A DNA stretch of 64,000 bases from Corallium rubrum (GCA_964035015.1 OZ036002.1:16634661-16698660); one strand, 5' to 3'. Shown: positions 31,732 to 41,003, counted from the stretch's first letter. Notes: generated from the letters alone by a model not told the origin. A program made the numbers and translations.

Positions 31732-31881
31732 TTAAATATTAACTTTAAGAATTCCCTTTGTCGTATCCAATAACTTCGGTAGAAACATACCAAGTGCCAT
31801 ACCCGCACCAAACCCACTACCTTTTTGTTGTTTTCTTTTTGTTTTTCTTCGTTTTTTTATCTTTTTTCTATTGCGAGCCAT
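31732..31881 (-). CDS. 49-aa basic protein with QKGSG motif
   Basis: The N terminus is almost entirely Lys/Arg (NRKKIKKRRKTKRKQQ), followed by KGSGFGAGMALGMFL and a short hydrophobic tail. QKGSG fits the Q-x-G-x-G type of adenain site. It ends 18 bases before the capsid gene. The architecture resembles small core proteins (pX/mu-like) of adenoviruses, inferred. Confidence 0.5.
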   Translation of the reverse strand: MARNRKKIKKRRKTKRKQQKGSGFGAGMALGMFLPKLLDTTKGILKVNI

Positions 31882-31987
31882 ACTACCGGTGATAAAACAA
31901 ACCGAATAATGATTTTTTTTTTTTTGACAAACATATTTATTAACACCTAGAAATTTTTTTACATTTTTTTTTAAAAAGTAAATAAAA

Positions 31988-32254
31988 TTATCTATTTAAA
32001 ATACGTAAAAGTTCAGGATGTAAAGTATCTTTTTTTCTTTTTTTTGCAGGTTTTACATAATTTTGTTCATGTTTTTCATCCATATTAGGAGGTAGCCCCA
32101 CACGACCATTGAGTAAAATTTCTCCTTTAGTTTGTTTTGTTTCTTGTTTGATTACAAAATAATCTCGATTATACCCTCCACCATTTCTTCTTCCTTTTAA
32201 TAAATCCAAATAGTCTTTTTCATTTAATTGTGATGTTTTCTTCTTATTGTTCAT
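31988..32254 (-). CDS. 88-aa hydrophilic protein, unknown
   Basis: Lys/Asn-rich ends flank a central GEILLNGRVGLPP, and the C terminus is KPAKKRKKDTLH, a possible nuclear signal. It is 15 bases downstream of the 32270-32749 gene on the same strand. No homologue is recognised. Confidence 0.45.
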   Translation of the reverse strand: MNNKKKTSQLNEKDYLDLLKGRRNGGGYNRDYFVIKQETKQTKGEILLNGRVGLPPNMDEKHEQNYVKPAKKRKKDTLHPELLRILNR

Positions 32255-32269
32255 CTTTTTTTTCTCTTA

Positions 32270-32749
32270 TTACACCTCTTCAAACAAATTCAATATGACC
32301 GTAATTTCTTCATCACGCATTCTTTTATCACTATCTTTTTCATATACGATAAAAAATTGGACTTTTTTTTCCATAGTGTTTGATAATAATATTAATGGTA
32401 ATTTTTTTTTAGATTCTGTTTTTTTAGGGTTTTTTTCATCATGAAATAATAACAAACGTTTAGACAATAACATATGCTGATTAGCTGGAGATGATATCCC
32501 CAAATAATAATTATTCGTATATGTTATATTTTCAATTTTTTTAGAATCATCGTTGGTCTGAATATTAGAAAAATCTAATTTTCTGCGAAATAATAAACGA
32601 AAATTTCCTCGAGTATTTTTACATTCTATAGAATTTAAATTCCATAATACGTTCTTATCACCATATGAAAAAGACGAAAAAGGAAATCAAATTTCTTTGC
32701 CTTCCATTTCCAACCTATTTTCTTTCGCTTTAAGACGGAATTTAAGCAT
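32270..32749 (-). pseudogene. 159-codon gene with an in-frame TGA, unknown
   Basis: The frame runs from ATG 32749, which overlaps the end of the penton gene by 8 bases, to 32270. It is broken only by a TGA at 32687-32689. Sequence on both sides looks coding, and the shorter ORF from 32503 is just its 3' part. Either the gene is inactivated by one stop or the TGA is read through. The product is basic with beta-like segments. No family is recognised. Confidence 0.5.
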
Positions 32750-33698
32750 AATGAACTACGCCTTCGATGCTAACAGTTCCCGAATCAAAGGGTACTTTAA
32801 CACCTACAGCATCTTTTAACGCAATATGTAACGAAGAAATAAACGCTTTTTTAAATTTTCTTCTAACCGGTACAGATGGAGTATAAATAATTAATTCACC
32901 ATTCCCCTTTCCTTGTTCGCTCCAACGAAGCGGTACTGTAGAAACAAGTTCAGCAGATGAGTCGCCAATAAAACTTCTTTCAAGTTCATCACAATAAATA
33001 AACATTTTATCTAACCCGTCAGATATGTCGGGTAAATGATCTGCTACAACCGATTGTGTTATATCATAAACTGCGGCGTCCTTATTTGCTTGTTTAAATG
33101 AAAAAATATCAACCGCAAACCCTAGCATAAAAGCTAATTTCTTAGAAATTTTCAATGTAGTATAAATACGAAAATTTGCAGTCTTTCCCGCCGATAATGA
33201 TTTAGTTGACATATGATAGTAATCAACATTTTCCCCATCATATGCTACCGCCTTACCATTGATGGCAATCCATGCGGATTCTTGATTCACCCAATATTCG
33301 CACCATACATTCGCGGCTATTTTTACTTTACCACCCGATGTTAACATAAATGCTAAATCGTATTCATTTAAAGCGTTATTTAAATACCGCAATAAATTTT
33401 CTAAAGTATAGCATCCCTCTGGAATGATGAAGTTATCGGTAGTCATGGTTATTTTGCTGCTCACGTATCTACCATCTGCTATACTATACTTAAAATCAAC
33501 AAACTCATTTTTTAAATTAAACCAACAAGAATCATCAGCGATATTTTTCGTCGTTCCCGGGTAAGAAATTTCTGTTAATTCAAAAAACGCGTCGTGATTT
33601 ATTGCGTCAATCGGTTCGGCTAATTTCATTTCAAATTGATTCGTGTAATTTACCCCTCCATCATCTGAAACAGTATTGCTTAAAATTTGCAAATTCAT
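32742..33698 (-). CDS. penton-like minor capsid protein
   Basis: The 318-aa protein is beta-rich. It has the Polinton penton signature KKLAFMLGFAVDIF at about residue 185, then a FIYCDELE...FIGDSSAELVSTVPL segment at about 233-256. It should occupy the five-fold vertices as a single jelly-roll pentamer. Its start overlaps the integrase stop by ATGA, and its end overlaps the next gene by 8 bases. The frame is intact. Confidence 0.85.
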   Translation of the reverse strand: MNLQILSNTVSDDGGVNYTNQFEMKLAEPIDAINHDAFFELTEISYPGTTKNIADDSCWFNLKNEFVDFKYSIADGRYVSSKITMTTDNFIIPEGCYTLENLLRYLNNALNEYDLAFMLTSGGKVKIAANVWCEYWVNQESAWIAINGKAVAYDGENVDYYHMSTKSLSAGKTANFRIYTTLKISKKLAFMLGFAVDIFSFKQANKDAAVYDITQSVVADHLPDISDGLDKMFIYCDELERSFIGDSSAELVSTVPLRWSEQGKGNGELIIYTPSVPVRRKFKKAFISSLHIALKDAVGVKVPFDSGTVSIEGVVHYA

Positions 33699-34603
33699 AA
33701 TTGTTGTAATTCTTCGCGATAAAATATACCCGTAATTTTTTCACCGTTTAAATCCACCAATTCATACGTCACAGGATCCGTTACAAATACTTTTCTGATT
33801 TTAAATTTTTCGTTCGTCCAACGTCGTAGACTGCTTTTCTCAAAAATATTCGTTTTTCCACGCGCTATTCGCACAAGCGTTCCTTCTTTCAATACGTTTT
33901 TAGTAAAAGTGACGGGGGATATCATATTACGTAATAATATATTTTTAATTTTTTTTTGTTTTTTACCCTCACGATAAAGCTCGTGGGGTGTGGCACCACC
34001 CAAACTTTTATGCGGTGAATTATTGTATCTTTCGAGAATTACGCGAAAATAAGTGTAATAATCAAAACCACCCGTTAACGTTAAAACACGACGCACCATT
34101 ATTTTTAAAGTTTGAATTACTCTTTCGACGTGAGAGGCTTTAATTTCTCGATTGAACGTGTGAAAAACTTCAAAATTGTATTTTTTACTCAAAGTTTTAC
34201 GAATTATTTGAAATTCTGTTCCTTCATCGCACTGAATTTTTTTAGGAACACCATCTTTTTTTAGAATTTTTTCCATTTTTACCGCTGTATTTTTTCCCGT
34301 TTTTTTCTTTAAAAATTCCACCCACACATAACGCGAATATACATCAATACACACAAGCCAATAACGGAATTGACGATTAAATCTCGCCAAATCTTTATTT
34401 TCTGCTAAATCAATTTCCCACTGATCATTCTTTTCACTCACATGAATATTTAATCGTCTATATTTTTTTCTAGCCAGTTTATGTTGTTTATATTTTTCTA
34501 ATTGTTCCAATTCTAATGTTTCTCCTTTTAGAAGTCGCGATGCTTTTTTAATAAAATCTTCAGTAAACACCGTTTTTCTTTCTTTCTTCTTCTTCTTTAC
34601 CAT
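33695..34603 (-). CDS. retroviral-type (rve) integrase
   Basis: The 302-aa protein has a DDE core: Asp in WEIDLAE (about residue 68), Asp in QCDEGTEF (about 130) and Glu in HVERVIQTLK about 34 residues later. The C-terminal domain (GTLVRIARG...EELQ) fits an SH3/chromo-like DNA-binding module. The N terminus is Lys-rich. It inserts the element and creates the 6-bp duplication. The frame is complete, so this part of the machinery could still be functional. Confidence 0.92.
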   Translation of the reverse strand: MVKKKKKERKTVFTEDFIKKASRLLKGETLELEQLEKYKQHKLARKKYRRLNIHVSEKNDQWEIDLAENKDLARFNRQFRYWLVCIDVYSRYVWVEFLKKKTGKNTAVKMEKILKKDGVPKKIQCDEGTEFQIIRKTLSKKYNFEVFHTFNREIKASHVERVIQTLKIMVRRVLTLTGGFDYYTYFRVILERYNNSPHKSLGGATPHELYREGKKQKKIKNILLRNMISPVTFTKNVLKEGTLVRIARGKTNIFEKSSLRRWTNEKFKIRKVFVTDPVTYELVDLNGEKITGIFYREELQQL

Positions 34604-34643
34604 CTTTTTTTTTTCACGTTTCTAAAAAAAGAAACGCGCTAAT

Positions 34644-35621
34644 TTAGTCCTTGAACTGTTCAACAGTATGTCTGATATGTTCAAAACCATCGGTATTTAT
34701 AAGCCTGACAAAATCTACTTTATCAGCTGGTTTTAAACTCTCATTCATCTCATCATTATAGCTACAAATACAATCTTCTAAGCTTAAATTTTTCGATGTC
34801 GAAAAAAAATAAATTAATTCAGCTAAAGCAAACGAATTTAATTTATTCATATCAGCAAACGAATTTACTTTATTCATATTACACTCTACATCCAACTCAC
34901 ACGCTATTATTTGTTCTTCGTGGACATTTTTTCTTTTCTTCGACGACGCTGGTGTTGTCGTTGTGGTTGTTGATTTAGCAGCGGCACCCTTTCTTTTTTT
35001 TCCACTAGCATTCCCACACACGTCGTGATGAAAACGACTCAACTGTGTAGCGATGTCTGATAATGCATCAGTTTTCTTGAAAGAAAAATTCCCCCATTCG
35101 TCTGCCCATTCTTCTTCTCCTCCTCCAATCGTTACCCCAGGATCCGCTGGTGTTTCATTTTCATCATCGAACGATAAATCATCGTCAGGAATGACCTGCG
35201 TTTTTTTTTGCACGACTAATTCGCCGGTTCCATACTCACTAGAACGTAGCACCAAACGAATCTCGTCATTTTTGTAATTTCGATAACTCGAAATCACAAT
35301 ATGAACATATTCACTCCAGTTAAAGTGACCATTAGCTTGTTGTATGACATTAACCAGATCGGGAATCGAATCCATCTCCAACTCCATCATCGATTGCATG
35401 GTAAACTTTACACATGCTTTACTCGTAGGATATACTTTTGCTAAAATCGGTTTGCTATTCTTCTTTTGAAGAGCCACCACTTTTTGCGATAGATCCGCGT
35501 ACTTTTGAAGTACACGTTCGTTGCTCAAATGTTGTTTTAAATATAATTCCATACCCGCAGTGATGATAAAAAAAATTTTGAAAATGTTTTGGTGATTTGG
35601 TATTAGTTTGGTCTGGTTCAC
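34644..35621 (-). CDS. protein of about 302-325 aa, unknown
   Basis: The start could be 35621 or, more likely, the internal ATG at 35552 (MELYLKQHL). The N-terminal half is globular. The middle is acidic with a GGGEEE linker, then comes a Lys/Ser/Thr-rich stretch (KKRKGAAAKSTTTTTT), and the C terminus is acidic-helical. It is separated from the integrase by 40 bases. The layout suggests a DNA-associated or scaffold protein. No family is recognised. Confidence 0.5.
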   Translation of the reverse strand: MNQTKLIPNHQNIFKIFFIITAGMELYLKQHLSNERVLQKYADLSQKVVALQKKNSKPILAKVYPTSKACVKFTMQSMMELEMDSIPDLVNVIQQANGHFNWSEYVHIVISSYRNYKNDEIRLVLRSSEYGTGELVVQKKTQVIPDDDLSFDDENETPADPGVTIGGGEEEWADEWGNFSFKKTDALSDIATQLSRFHHDVCGNASGKKRKGAAAKSTTTTTTPASSKKRKNVHEEQIIACELDVECNMNKVNSFADMNKLNSFALAELIYFFSTSKNLSLEDCICSYNDEMNESLKPADKVDFVRLINTDGFEHIRHTVEQFKD

Positions 35622-35686
35622 TACCTGACGGTTAATGACAAAAAAATCTTAACGCTCTCTGCTTTATATAATAATGATATTTTAAT

Positions 35687-35965
35687 TCATCGTATAAAAT
35701 AATGATTTTTTATATATTCATCTACTTCATTTGTAAAATCATGCATTCTACTCAAACCCCAATAATATTTATGCGGTAGAGTCGGTACACCCACTGGTTC
35801 AAAAATAACTTTATCACAATCTTTTCTAAAATAATCTTTTTCCAATCCAATTATTTTAAAATTATATGATGAATTAATTAACAAATATAATTGATCAGAC
35901 TGAATCGGTTTTGCATAAATTTCACCTGTATTAATTCTACGAAGAATATCACTATTAACACGCAT
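35687..35965 (-). CDS. 92-aa protein with P-x3-YYWG motif, unknown
   Basis: The C-terminal half has VPTLPHKYYWGLSRMHDF, similar in spacing to IPYERHYWGVDVKQFDEI in the protein at 41000-41368. The two may be distant paralogues. No known domain is recognised. Confidence 0.45.
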   Translation of the reverse strand: MRVNSDILRRINTGEIYAKPIQSDQLYLLINSSYNFKIIGLEKDYFRKDCDKVIFEPVGVPTLPHKYYWGLSRMHDFTNEVDEYIKNHYFIR

Positions 35966-35998
35966 TTTTTCTCAATTAGATTACAAAAAAAACTACTG

Positions 35999-37174
35999 TC
36001 ATTTACTAAGCTGAGTGATAATGTTTTGATCATTAGGTAAAATAAAGTTTATATATCGTTGTTTACACATAGTTACATCCCGAGAACGTACATGAATGAA
36101 TGAATGTAAATTTTTTGTTCTTAATTCAAAATATCCATAAGCACGCCAATCACTGAATACTACGTGTACATAGTTGCGAGAATATTTTCTATAATTTTTC
36201 ACTTTTTTTTTAAAAACGTATTGAGAATCTTTTAATTTATCTAAATGATTCGCACCGCACTTTTTCTTACAATTTTTATACATGCAAATTTCACGTGTTC
36301 TATACATATAATTACAATAAAAATATTTTTCCGCATCACCATCAATTCTATCCAATTCCCATTCTAATTTTTTCTCAATAAACGATGTTATTGTCTCAAT
36401 TGAATATTCTGCTTTTCTTTTAACCAATAACATACCCAAAGGGTTATGATCTTCACAATAAAATAGAAAAATTAACACCAACGTGTATAACAATTCGATA
36501 TCAAACAAAACAAAGCTTGAAAACACACTCATAAAAATATCAGGTGCAATAGTGAACAGGAAATACGTTGCCATGAAAACTCTTTCACCATAGTTTGTAT
36601 TAATCGCGATTAATAATTGTCGTAGTGAATTATTTAACGGATAGAGTACTTCACCCGTCACACTATTTACACAATATAATTTATGCTGATACATATACGC
36701 GTGTTCTCTTTCCTCAACAAAGGAGATATGCATAAAATAAGAGTAATCAGAATAAAAATTCACGTTGCAATTACGCGTTCGCTTCAACATCACACCGTCT
36801 CTCAATGTTCGATACACACACCATCCACCGGTCTTCTTCTTCTTCGGTAATAAATATTCCCAACCATTTTCTAAAATAACATAATCCCTATCCATATCCT
36901 TGTACAAGTATACACCGCTACGAAATGAGTAATCTATGTTATCCCTTTCTTCTTCTTCTTCTTCTTCTTCTTCATGTGGCGACCTTCTTTTAATTCCCAA
37001 TATATAATTACCCTCATAGTAATCTAATACACCGGCTATCCAATACAACAATCCCATATAACGTGATGAAAAACGCCTCATTTCCGGTATTATGCAAAGC
37101 AACATTTTTAAAGATATAGCTGGTTCTTCAACGCTGTTCATTTTCACACGTCCGGTATGATCGCGTTTCGACAT
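35999..37174 (-). CDS. 391-aa protein, HNP-motif paralogue B, unknown
   Basis: It is related to the protein at 18209-19489: GLLYWIAGVLDYYEGNYI near residue 42, a YG-x-x-V helix, then a hydrophobic stretch ending FYCEDHNPLGML. An acidic insert (poly-Glu after SPHEE) replaces the basic one of the paralogue, and a Cys-rich piece (CMYKNCKKKCG) lies in the C-terminal third. Two diverged copies kept at full length in one element argue for an important role. A second ATG 11 codons in is an alternative start. Confidence 0.6.
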   Translation of the reverse strand: MSKRDHTGRVKMNSVEEPAISLKMLLCIIPEMRRFSSRYMGLLYWIAGVLDYYEGNYILGIKRRSPHEEEEEEEEERDNIDYSFRSGVYLYKDMDRDYVILENGWEYLLPKKKKTGGWCVYRTLRDGVMLKRTRNCNVNFYSDYSYFMHISFVEEREHAYMYQHKLYCVNSVTGEVLYPLNNSLRQLLIAINTNYGERVFMATYFLFTIAPDIFMSVFSSFVLFDIELLYTLVLIFLFYCEDHNPLGMLLVKRKAEYSIETITSFIEKKLEWELDRIDGDAEKYFYCNYMYRTREICMYKNCKKKCGANHLDKLKDSQYVFKKKVKNYRKYSRNYVHVVFSDWRAYGYFELRTKNLHSFIHVRSRDVTMCKQRYINFILPNDQNIITQLSK

Positions 37175-37300
37175 TGCTTTGAATCCGAAAAAAACAACTT
37201 ATTATTTTAAAGCATATTTTTTGAAAATGCAAATTTTTTTTGAAATAATAAATACCCCTCTCAACGGAATTTTTTATTCAAAAAAACCACATCCCAAAAA

Positions 37301-37741
37301 ATGGCACTCGCATTTACCCACGACAAAGTCACTATTATTGAGAATGAGAATCAAAAACATAGATCTGTCATGTTCCGTCGTATAGTGACTAACGCGTGGT
37401 GGTCTTTTTTAAACAAACAAGTAGATAGCACGATGGGATTATATAAAAGTGCTAAACTGGGATTCTTTAGAAGGCTGTTAGACAAATTACGATATCAACC
37501 TTCTGTAAATTTTATCATCGATTCTTACGGTATTGGTATGGCGGGAGAATCGCCGGAGACTACAACACAACGTCGCGAGAAATTTTGTTTAATATGGGGA
37601 ATCGGGAAATATGTCACTGATTTCGAGGCGACATTATTATGGTGTGATGTATGGGACGATGCAGTCAGCGCCAACGAATTAGCCAACACCGTGTACATGT
37701 GCATCCCGATACTCGAGCACGCTTTACACTGGAGAAAATAG
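37301..37741 (+). CDS. 146-aa Trp-rich protein, unknown
   Basis: This is an isolated plus-strand gene among minus-strand genes, divergent from 35999-37174 with a 126-base gap that should hold both promoters. The protein has several Trp residues (NAWWSFL, LIWGIG, LWCDVWDD, LHWRK) and looks globular and helical. No domain is recognised. Confidence 0.5.
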   Translation: MALAFTHDKVTIIENENQKHRSVMFRRIVTNAWWSFLNKQVDSTMGLYKSAKLGFFRRLLDKLRYQPSVNFIIDSYGIGMAGESPETTTQRREKFCLIWGIGKYVTDFEATLLWCDVWDDAVSANELANTVYMCIPILEHALHWRK

Positions 37742-37917
37742 AACGTTCTTTTGAAAAAGTTTATTGTGAAATTAAAGACATTATGAATAACTAAAAAACA
37801 TTAAAAAGATGAACGATTGGTACAATGAACTAACTAACCAACTATAAAAAATGTTTCACGATAGTTCTCTTTCTCGTCTAATGTTAATAATATGTTTTTT
37901 GTTTAAAATGTTTTTCT

Positions 37918-38169
37918 TTAAACCGCTGTAATGTTTTTTTTATTATAGTCTTTCGTTGGTTTCTCTTCCCCATACACCTCCAACCGCATAAAGTAAATTT
38001 CATCGAAATTCTTTGCCTCACGGCTTTTCACCACCATATACGCTGTCTCTCCATTTTCTTTTTTCCAAGTTTTCTTTTGGATCCACCATTCCGCATTAAT
38101 CAACCAATCTTCAACAACCATTCCATTTTTCATAGTGGTAACGTTATAGTAATGATCGTTGACGTTCAT
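37918..38169 (-). CDS. 83-aa protein, unknown
   Basis: A compact beta-like protein (MVVEDWLINAEWWIQKKTW) converging on the gene at 37301. The duplicated element at 38222-38405 lies directly upstream and probably contains its promoter. Confidence 0.45.
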   Translation of the reverse strand: MNVNDHYYNVTTMKNGMVVEDWLINAEWWIQKKTWKKENGETAYMVVKSREAKNFDEIYFMRLEVYGEEKPTKDYNKKNITAV

Positions 38170-38221
38170 CGTTAAATCACATCCAACTACTATCGTTGAC
38201 GACGTTCGTCACGAGTTTTAA

Positions 38222-38405
38222 TGTTCTAGATTTTCACCCATATGCACGTCACTAAGTGTCGTTACTACGCGACAAAACAAACAAATCTTAAAAATACAAG
38301 TGTTATGTTTATTTTTCTAGTTCTAGATTTTTTCCCATCACGTTCCAACACTCAGTGTTACTACGCGACAAAGTTTGTTTTGTTTACATTACATCATAAT
38401 ACAAG
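38222..38405. repeat. two direct repeats of about 90 bp (regulatory candidate)
   Basis: Both copies carry GTTCTAGATTTT, a CACGT, then TTACTACGCGACAAA and a closing ATACAAGTG (38222-38307 and 38318-38405). They fill the only gap between two minus-strand genes, upstream of the gene ending at 38169. Confidence 0.6.
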
Positions 38406-38709
38406 TGCATCGCTGTCGGTGCTGTTCTGGATCTTTCCACATTTCCTGCGGTGTATACCTGTTGACATGTAGTTTAAAATCATAAATCAATTCGGGATTA
38501 AGTACAGTCGTCCAACAATGAACATACTTCATTCTTTTCTTAGCTTGTGGTGATAAATTAATCACATTAAAATAAACTACAGCTTCACCCCTATTAAAAA
38601 AGTCTTCTTTCACAGTAATAACTTTCAGATATGTAGCATAACATTGCTTCAACTCGGGATATATTTGATTGTAGGGTATATATTTTCTTCTTATAATGTG
38701 CTCCCCCAT
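38389..38709 (-). CDS. 106-aa protein, unknown
   Basis: The product is mixed alpha/beta with cysteines near the end (RCTCIMM). Its start overlaps the stop of the upstream gene by one base (TGATG), so the two form a pair. No family is recognised. Confidence 0.45.
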   Translation of the reverse strand: MGEHIIRRKYIPYNQIYPELKQCYATYLKVITVKEDFFNRGEAVVYFNVINLSPQAKKRMKYVHCWTTVLNPELIYDFKLHVNRYTPQEMWKDPEQHRQRCTCIMM

Positions 38710-38939
38710 CAGGCTGCTCTTATCTTATCTTTTCTTTTATTTAATCGTTTCACGAGCGAAGAAAAAAAACTTTTAAACTCTTCGCTCTCTTCCATACGCG
38801 TTATATTTGCAGACAACTGCTCAAGGGAATAATCATTGGGAATAAATTCATCGTCGTTGTCTGAATAATCATCAGAAATAGATTTCTCATACTCCTTCCT
38901 CTCCATACCGAATGTATTTAAATTGATTTCGAATGTCAA
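38709..38939 (-). CDS. 76-aa acidic protein, unknown
   Basis: The N-terminal half is acidic (SDDYSDNDDEF) and the C terminus basic-helical (LVKRLNKRKDK). It is the first gene of a two-gene unit with 38389-38709. Confidence 0.45.
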   Translation of the reverse strand: MTFEINLNTFGMERKEYEKSISDDYSDNDDEFIPNDYSLEQLSANITRMEESEEFKSFFSSLVKRLNKRKDKIRAA

Positions 38940-38989
38940 TCACTATTCAAATGCCGAAAATTTTGATATTCTTTGGTTAAAGGAAAATT

Positions 38990-39330
38990 TTTCTGTATTA
39001 TATATTTAATTGATTCTGGATAACAAACGGTGAAAAAAATTATGTATTCCTAAGGGAAAAAATTATGTATTCCTTGGTTAAAGTGAAAAATGGATGACAA
39101 ACGGTGAAAAAATTATGTATTCCTAAGGGAAAAAATTATGTATTCCTTGGTTAAAGTGAAAAATTATGTATTCCCGTCCAAAGGTAAAAATTATGTATTC
39201 CTACTTTCGATATTTTTTTTTTCTTTCCGATTTTGAATAAATTTCCCATCCAGTTTCGAATGTCAATCATTTCGGTTTCGATACCTCTCATAAATTTCTC
39301 ATCCGGTTTTCGAATGTCAATCATGTGAAT
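38990..39330. repeat. short tandem repeats related to 14365-14860
   Basis: TTATGTATTCCT motifs follow GATTCTGGATAACAAACGG, closely matching GATTCTGGGTAAAAAACGG in the 14.4-kb array, in the same orientation. Farther right, TTTCGAATGTCAATCAT occurs twice and corresponds, inverted, to the CGAAACCGGAAAAAAATT units near 14780-14845. The ORF over it (39151-39402) is probably spurious. Confidence 0.55.
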
Positions 39331-39496
39331 AAAAAAATTCTTAAACACGCGTTTCTGTACATGTAAATACGTTTTTTTATTTAATTTCTTTACATATTTC
39401 ATATATCACAAGTAAGATAAAATTAACAGCAACATTAGAATATAATCGTCAAATTCAATAAACTTTCGTTTTACTAAGACCTCTTGAGACTGTTTA

Positions 39497-39760
39497 TCAT
39501 TCACCAATAATTTGCTTTAACAATATATTTCTTCGTAAGTCCTTTAAATATTCTTTAGTAACTTTTTCACGCACTTTTTCTCTTTCACGCAATATCGAAT
39601 CAATATGCAACCACACAGCAGTATGTAAATAACCATCTCCTTCTATATTATTCTCCCGTAATTTCTGAACGAAAAATTCCGCCGTTTCACATATCAATTT
39701 ATCAAGAAGCAACGTCGTGTGTGTACCGTCTGACATCTCTCTACCCAATAAAGCAAACAA
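39497..39760 (-). CDS. 87-aa helical protein, unknown
   Basis: It is rich in Leu, Glu and Arg (DSILREREKVREKVTKEYLKD) and predicted all-helical. It is the last gene of the rightmost minus-strand run. No family is recognised. Confidence 0.4.
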   Translation of the reverse strand: MFALLGREMSDGTHTTLLLDKLICETAEFFVQKLRENNIEGDGYLHTAVWLHIDSILREREKVREKVTKEYLKDLRRNILLKQIIGE

Positions 39761-39780
39761 ATGAATTTTCTAATCTTTTA

Positions 39781-39990
39781 TTACAACGACCCCAATAATG
39801 TTAACAGATAAAAAATCTCCGCAAACCCAACTAAAATTACATTTCTATCAACATAATCACCACAAAGAAAAAAATAATAAAAGCTTAGAAAAAAAAGTTT
39901 CTCACAAACAAAGAATACAAACATGTTCGTTATTCGTTCTTTTATGAGTAAATATACCGCAAGTTCATCTATTAAACCGTATCTGTTCAT
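39781..39990 (-). CDS. 69-aa hydrophobic protein, possibly membrane
   Basis: Two strongly hydrophobic segments (MFVFFVCEKLFFLSFYYFF and a C-terminal ILVGFAEIFYLLTLLG) suggest a small membrane protein. Its start overlaps the upstream stop as TAATG. No family is recognised. Confidence 0.4.
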   Translation of the reverse strand: MNRYGLIDELAVYLLIKERITNMFVFFVCEKLFFLSFYYFFLCGDYVDRNVILVGFAEIFYLLTLLGSL

Positions 39991-40442
39991 TATTTCAATG
40001 TAAAACCTGTCAAGCCGAAGTGTTCCACTTGAAAGTTCAATGATCGAATATCAATCCCATGTTGAGTACACCTTTTATCCACATATGTTTTTAACTTAGC
40101 GTTAACTATCACCACCTCTTCTTTGACAATCTGTAAAATTGCTTGCGGTATTGGTATTACTTTCAGCTCTTTTACACTCTCTAGAATTTTGCTAACAGTT
40201 CGTTCTTCTCCTTTTCTTTCGAACAACGAAATGATTGGCCAATTGTCGGGATTTTCACCAATTGCTACCAGCCTTTTCGCAACGCGTAATGTTAACTCGC
40301 TATTAATAACTTCCGTTTCTTCATCCACAATCGTTTCAACAATGTTTCTAAGTATATCTTGTTGTTGTAGCGTCATTCTTATAAAATCTGGAGTTGTTTG
40401 ATTTATAACCCCCCCTACCCAACACCTCTTTAAATAATACAC
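39990..40442 (-). CDS. 128-150-aa protein, unknown
   Basis: The internal ATG at 40376 (MTLQQQDIL) is a likely start because the codons before it look unlike coding sequence. The product is helical with many Val/Ile/Glu (EEVVIVNAKLKTYVDKR). It is coupled to the hydrophobic gene downstream by TAATG. Confidence 0.45.
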   Translation of the reverse strand: MYYLKRCWVGGVINQTTPDFIRMTLQQQDILRNIVETIVDEETEVINSELTLRVAKRLVAIGENPDNWPIISLFERKGEERTVSKILESVKELKVIPIPQAILQIVKEEVVIVNAKLKTYVDKRCTQHGIDIRSLNFQVEHFGLTGFTLK

Positions 40443-40511
40443 GTCAACACTTCATTTAAATTTCAAAAAAGATTTTATTTAATTAACATAACCACTTAAG
40501 ACCCTACTCCC

Positions 40512-41003
40512 TCAATTACAATTACACGGGTAGAAATCAAATTGTTTAAGATCGTTCCAATTCGATATATAAATCACGTTATGTTCATAGCTCTTATAAT
40601 TGCAATGATCAAATAATTGCTGTTCCTTAAATTTAACACTGCATGTCTTCACTACCGACAAACATTTCCGAATCATTGTATAACGATGTTTCCAACTTGT
40701 TGGTGGTGGGTCATCTATCCACTGAGCCGCTTTCATCATCACCCTCGCTATTTCTCGAAGATCTCTTTCTTCGTTCGTGGGTAGAAACGTATAGATCTGT
40801 GGTAGAATCCTCAACATCTCGATTATGTCAGATTGAAAACTAATTAAATATTCCATTAGAGTATTAGAATTAACATTGGTGATAGAATTACACTTTGCCA
40901 TACGATCTTCAGTTATGCAAATTCGTATAGAAAGACTACTCAGCAATTCATTCAACCCCTTCTCCAAATCGTCTTGCTTAAGCAGTTCAAGTTGAAAATT
41001 CAT
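40512..41003 (-). CDS. 163-aa helical protein, unknown
   Basis: Leu-rich helices fill the first 120 residues, with a W-x-DDPPP-x-SW linker and a C terminus ending in FYPCNCN. Its start overlaps the stop of 41000-41368 by ATGA. No family is recognised. Confidence 0.45.
   Translation of the reverse strand: MNFQLELLKQDDLEKGLNELLSSLSIRICITEDRMAKCNSITNVNSNTLMEYLISFQSDIIEMLRILPQIYTFLPTNEERDLREIARVMMKAAQWIDDPPPTSWKHRYTMIRKCLSVVKTCSVKFKEQQLFDHCNYKSYEHNVIYISNWNDLKQFDFYPCNCN

Noticed and set aside
39151-39402. Minus-strand ORF over the 39-kb repeats
   Set aside because: Its peptide repeats mirror the DNA repeats, and no independent coding evidence exists.
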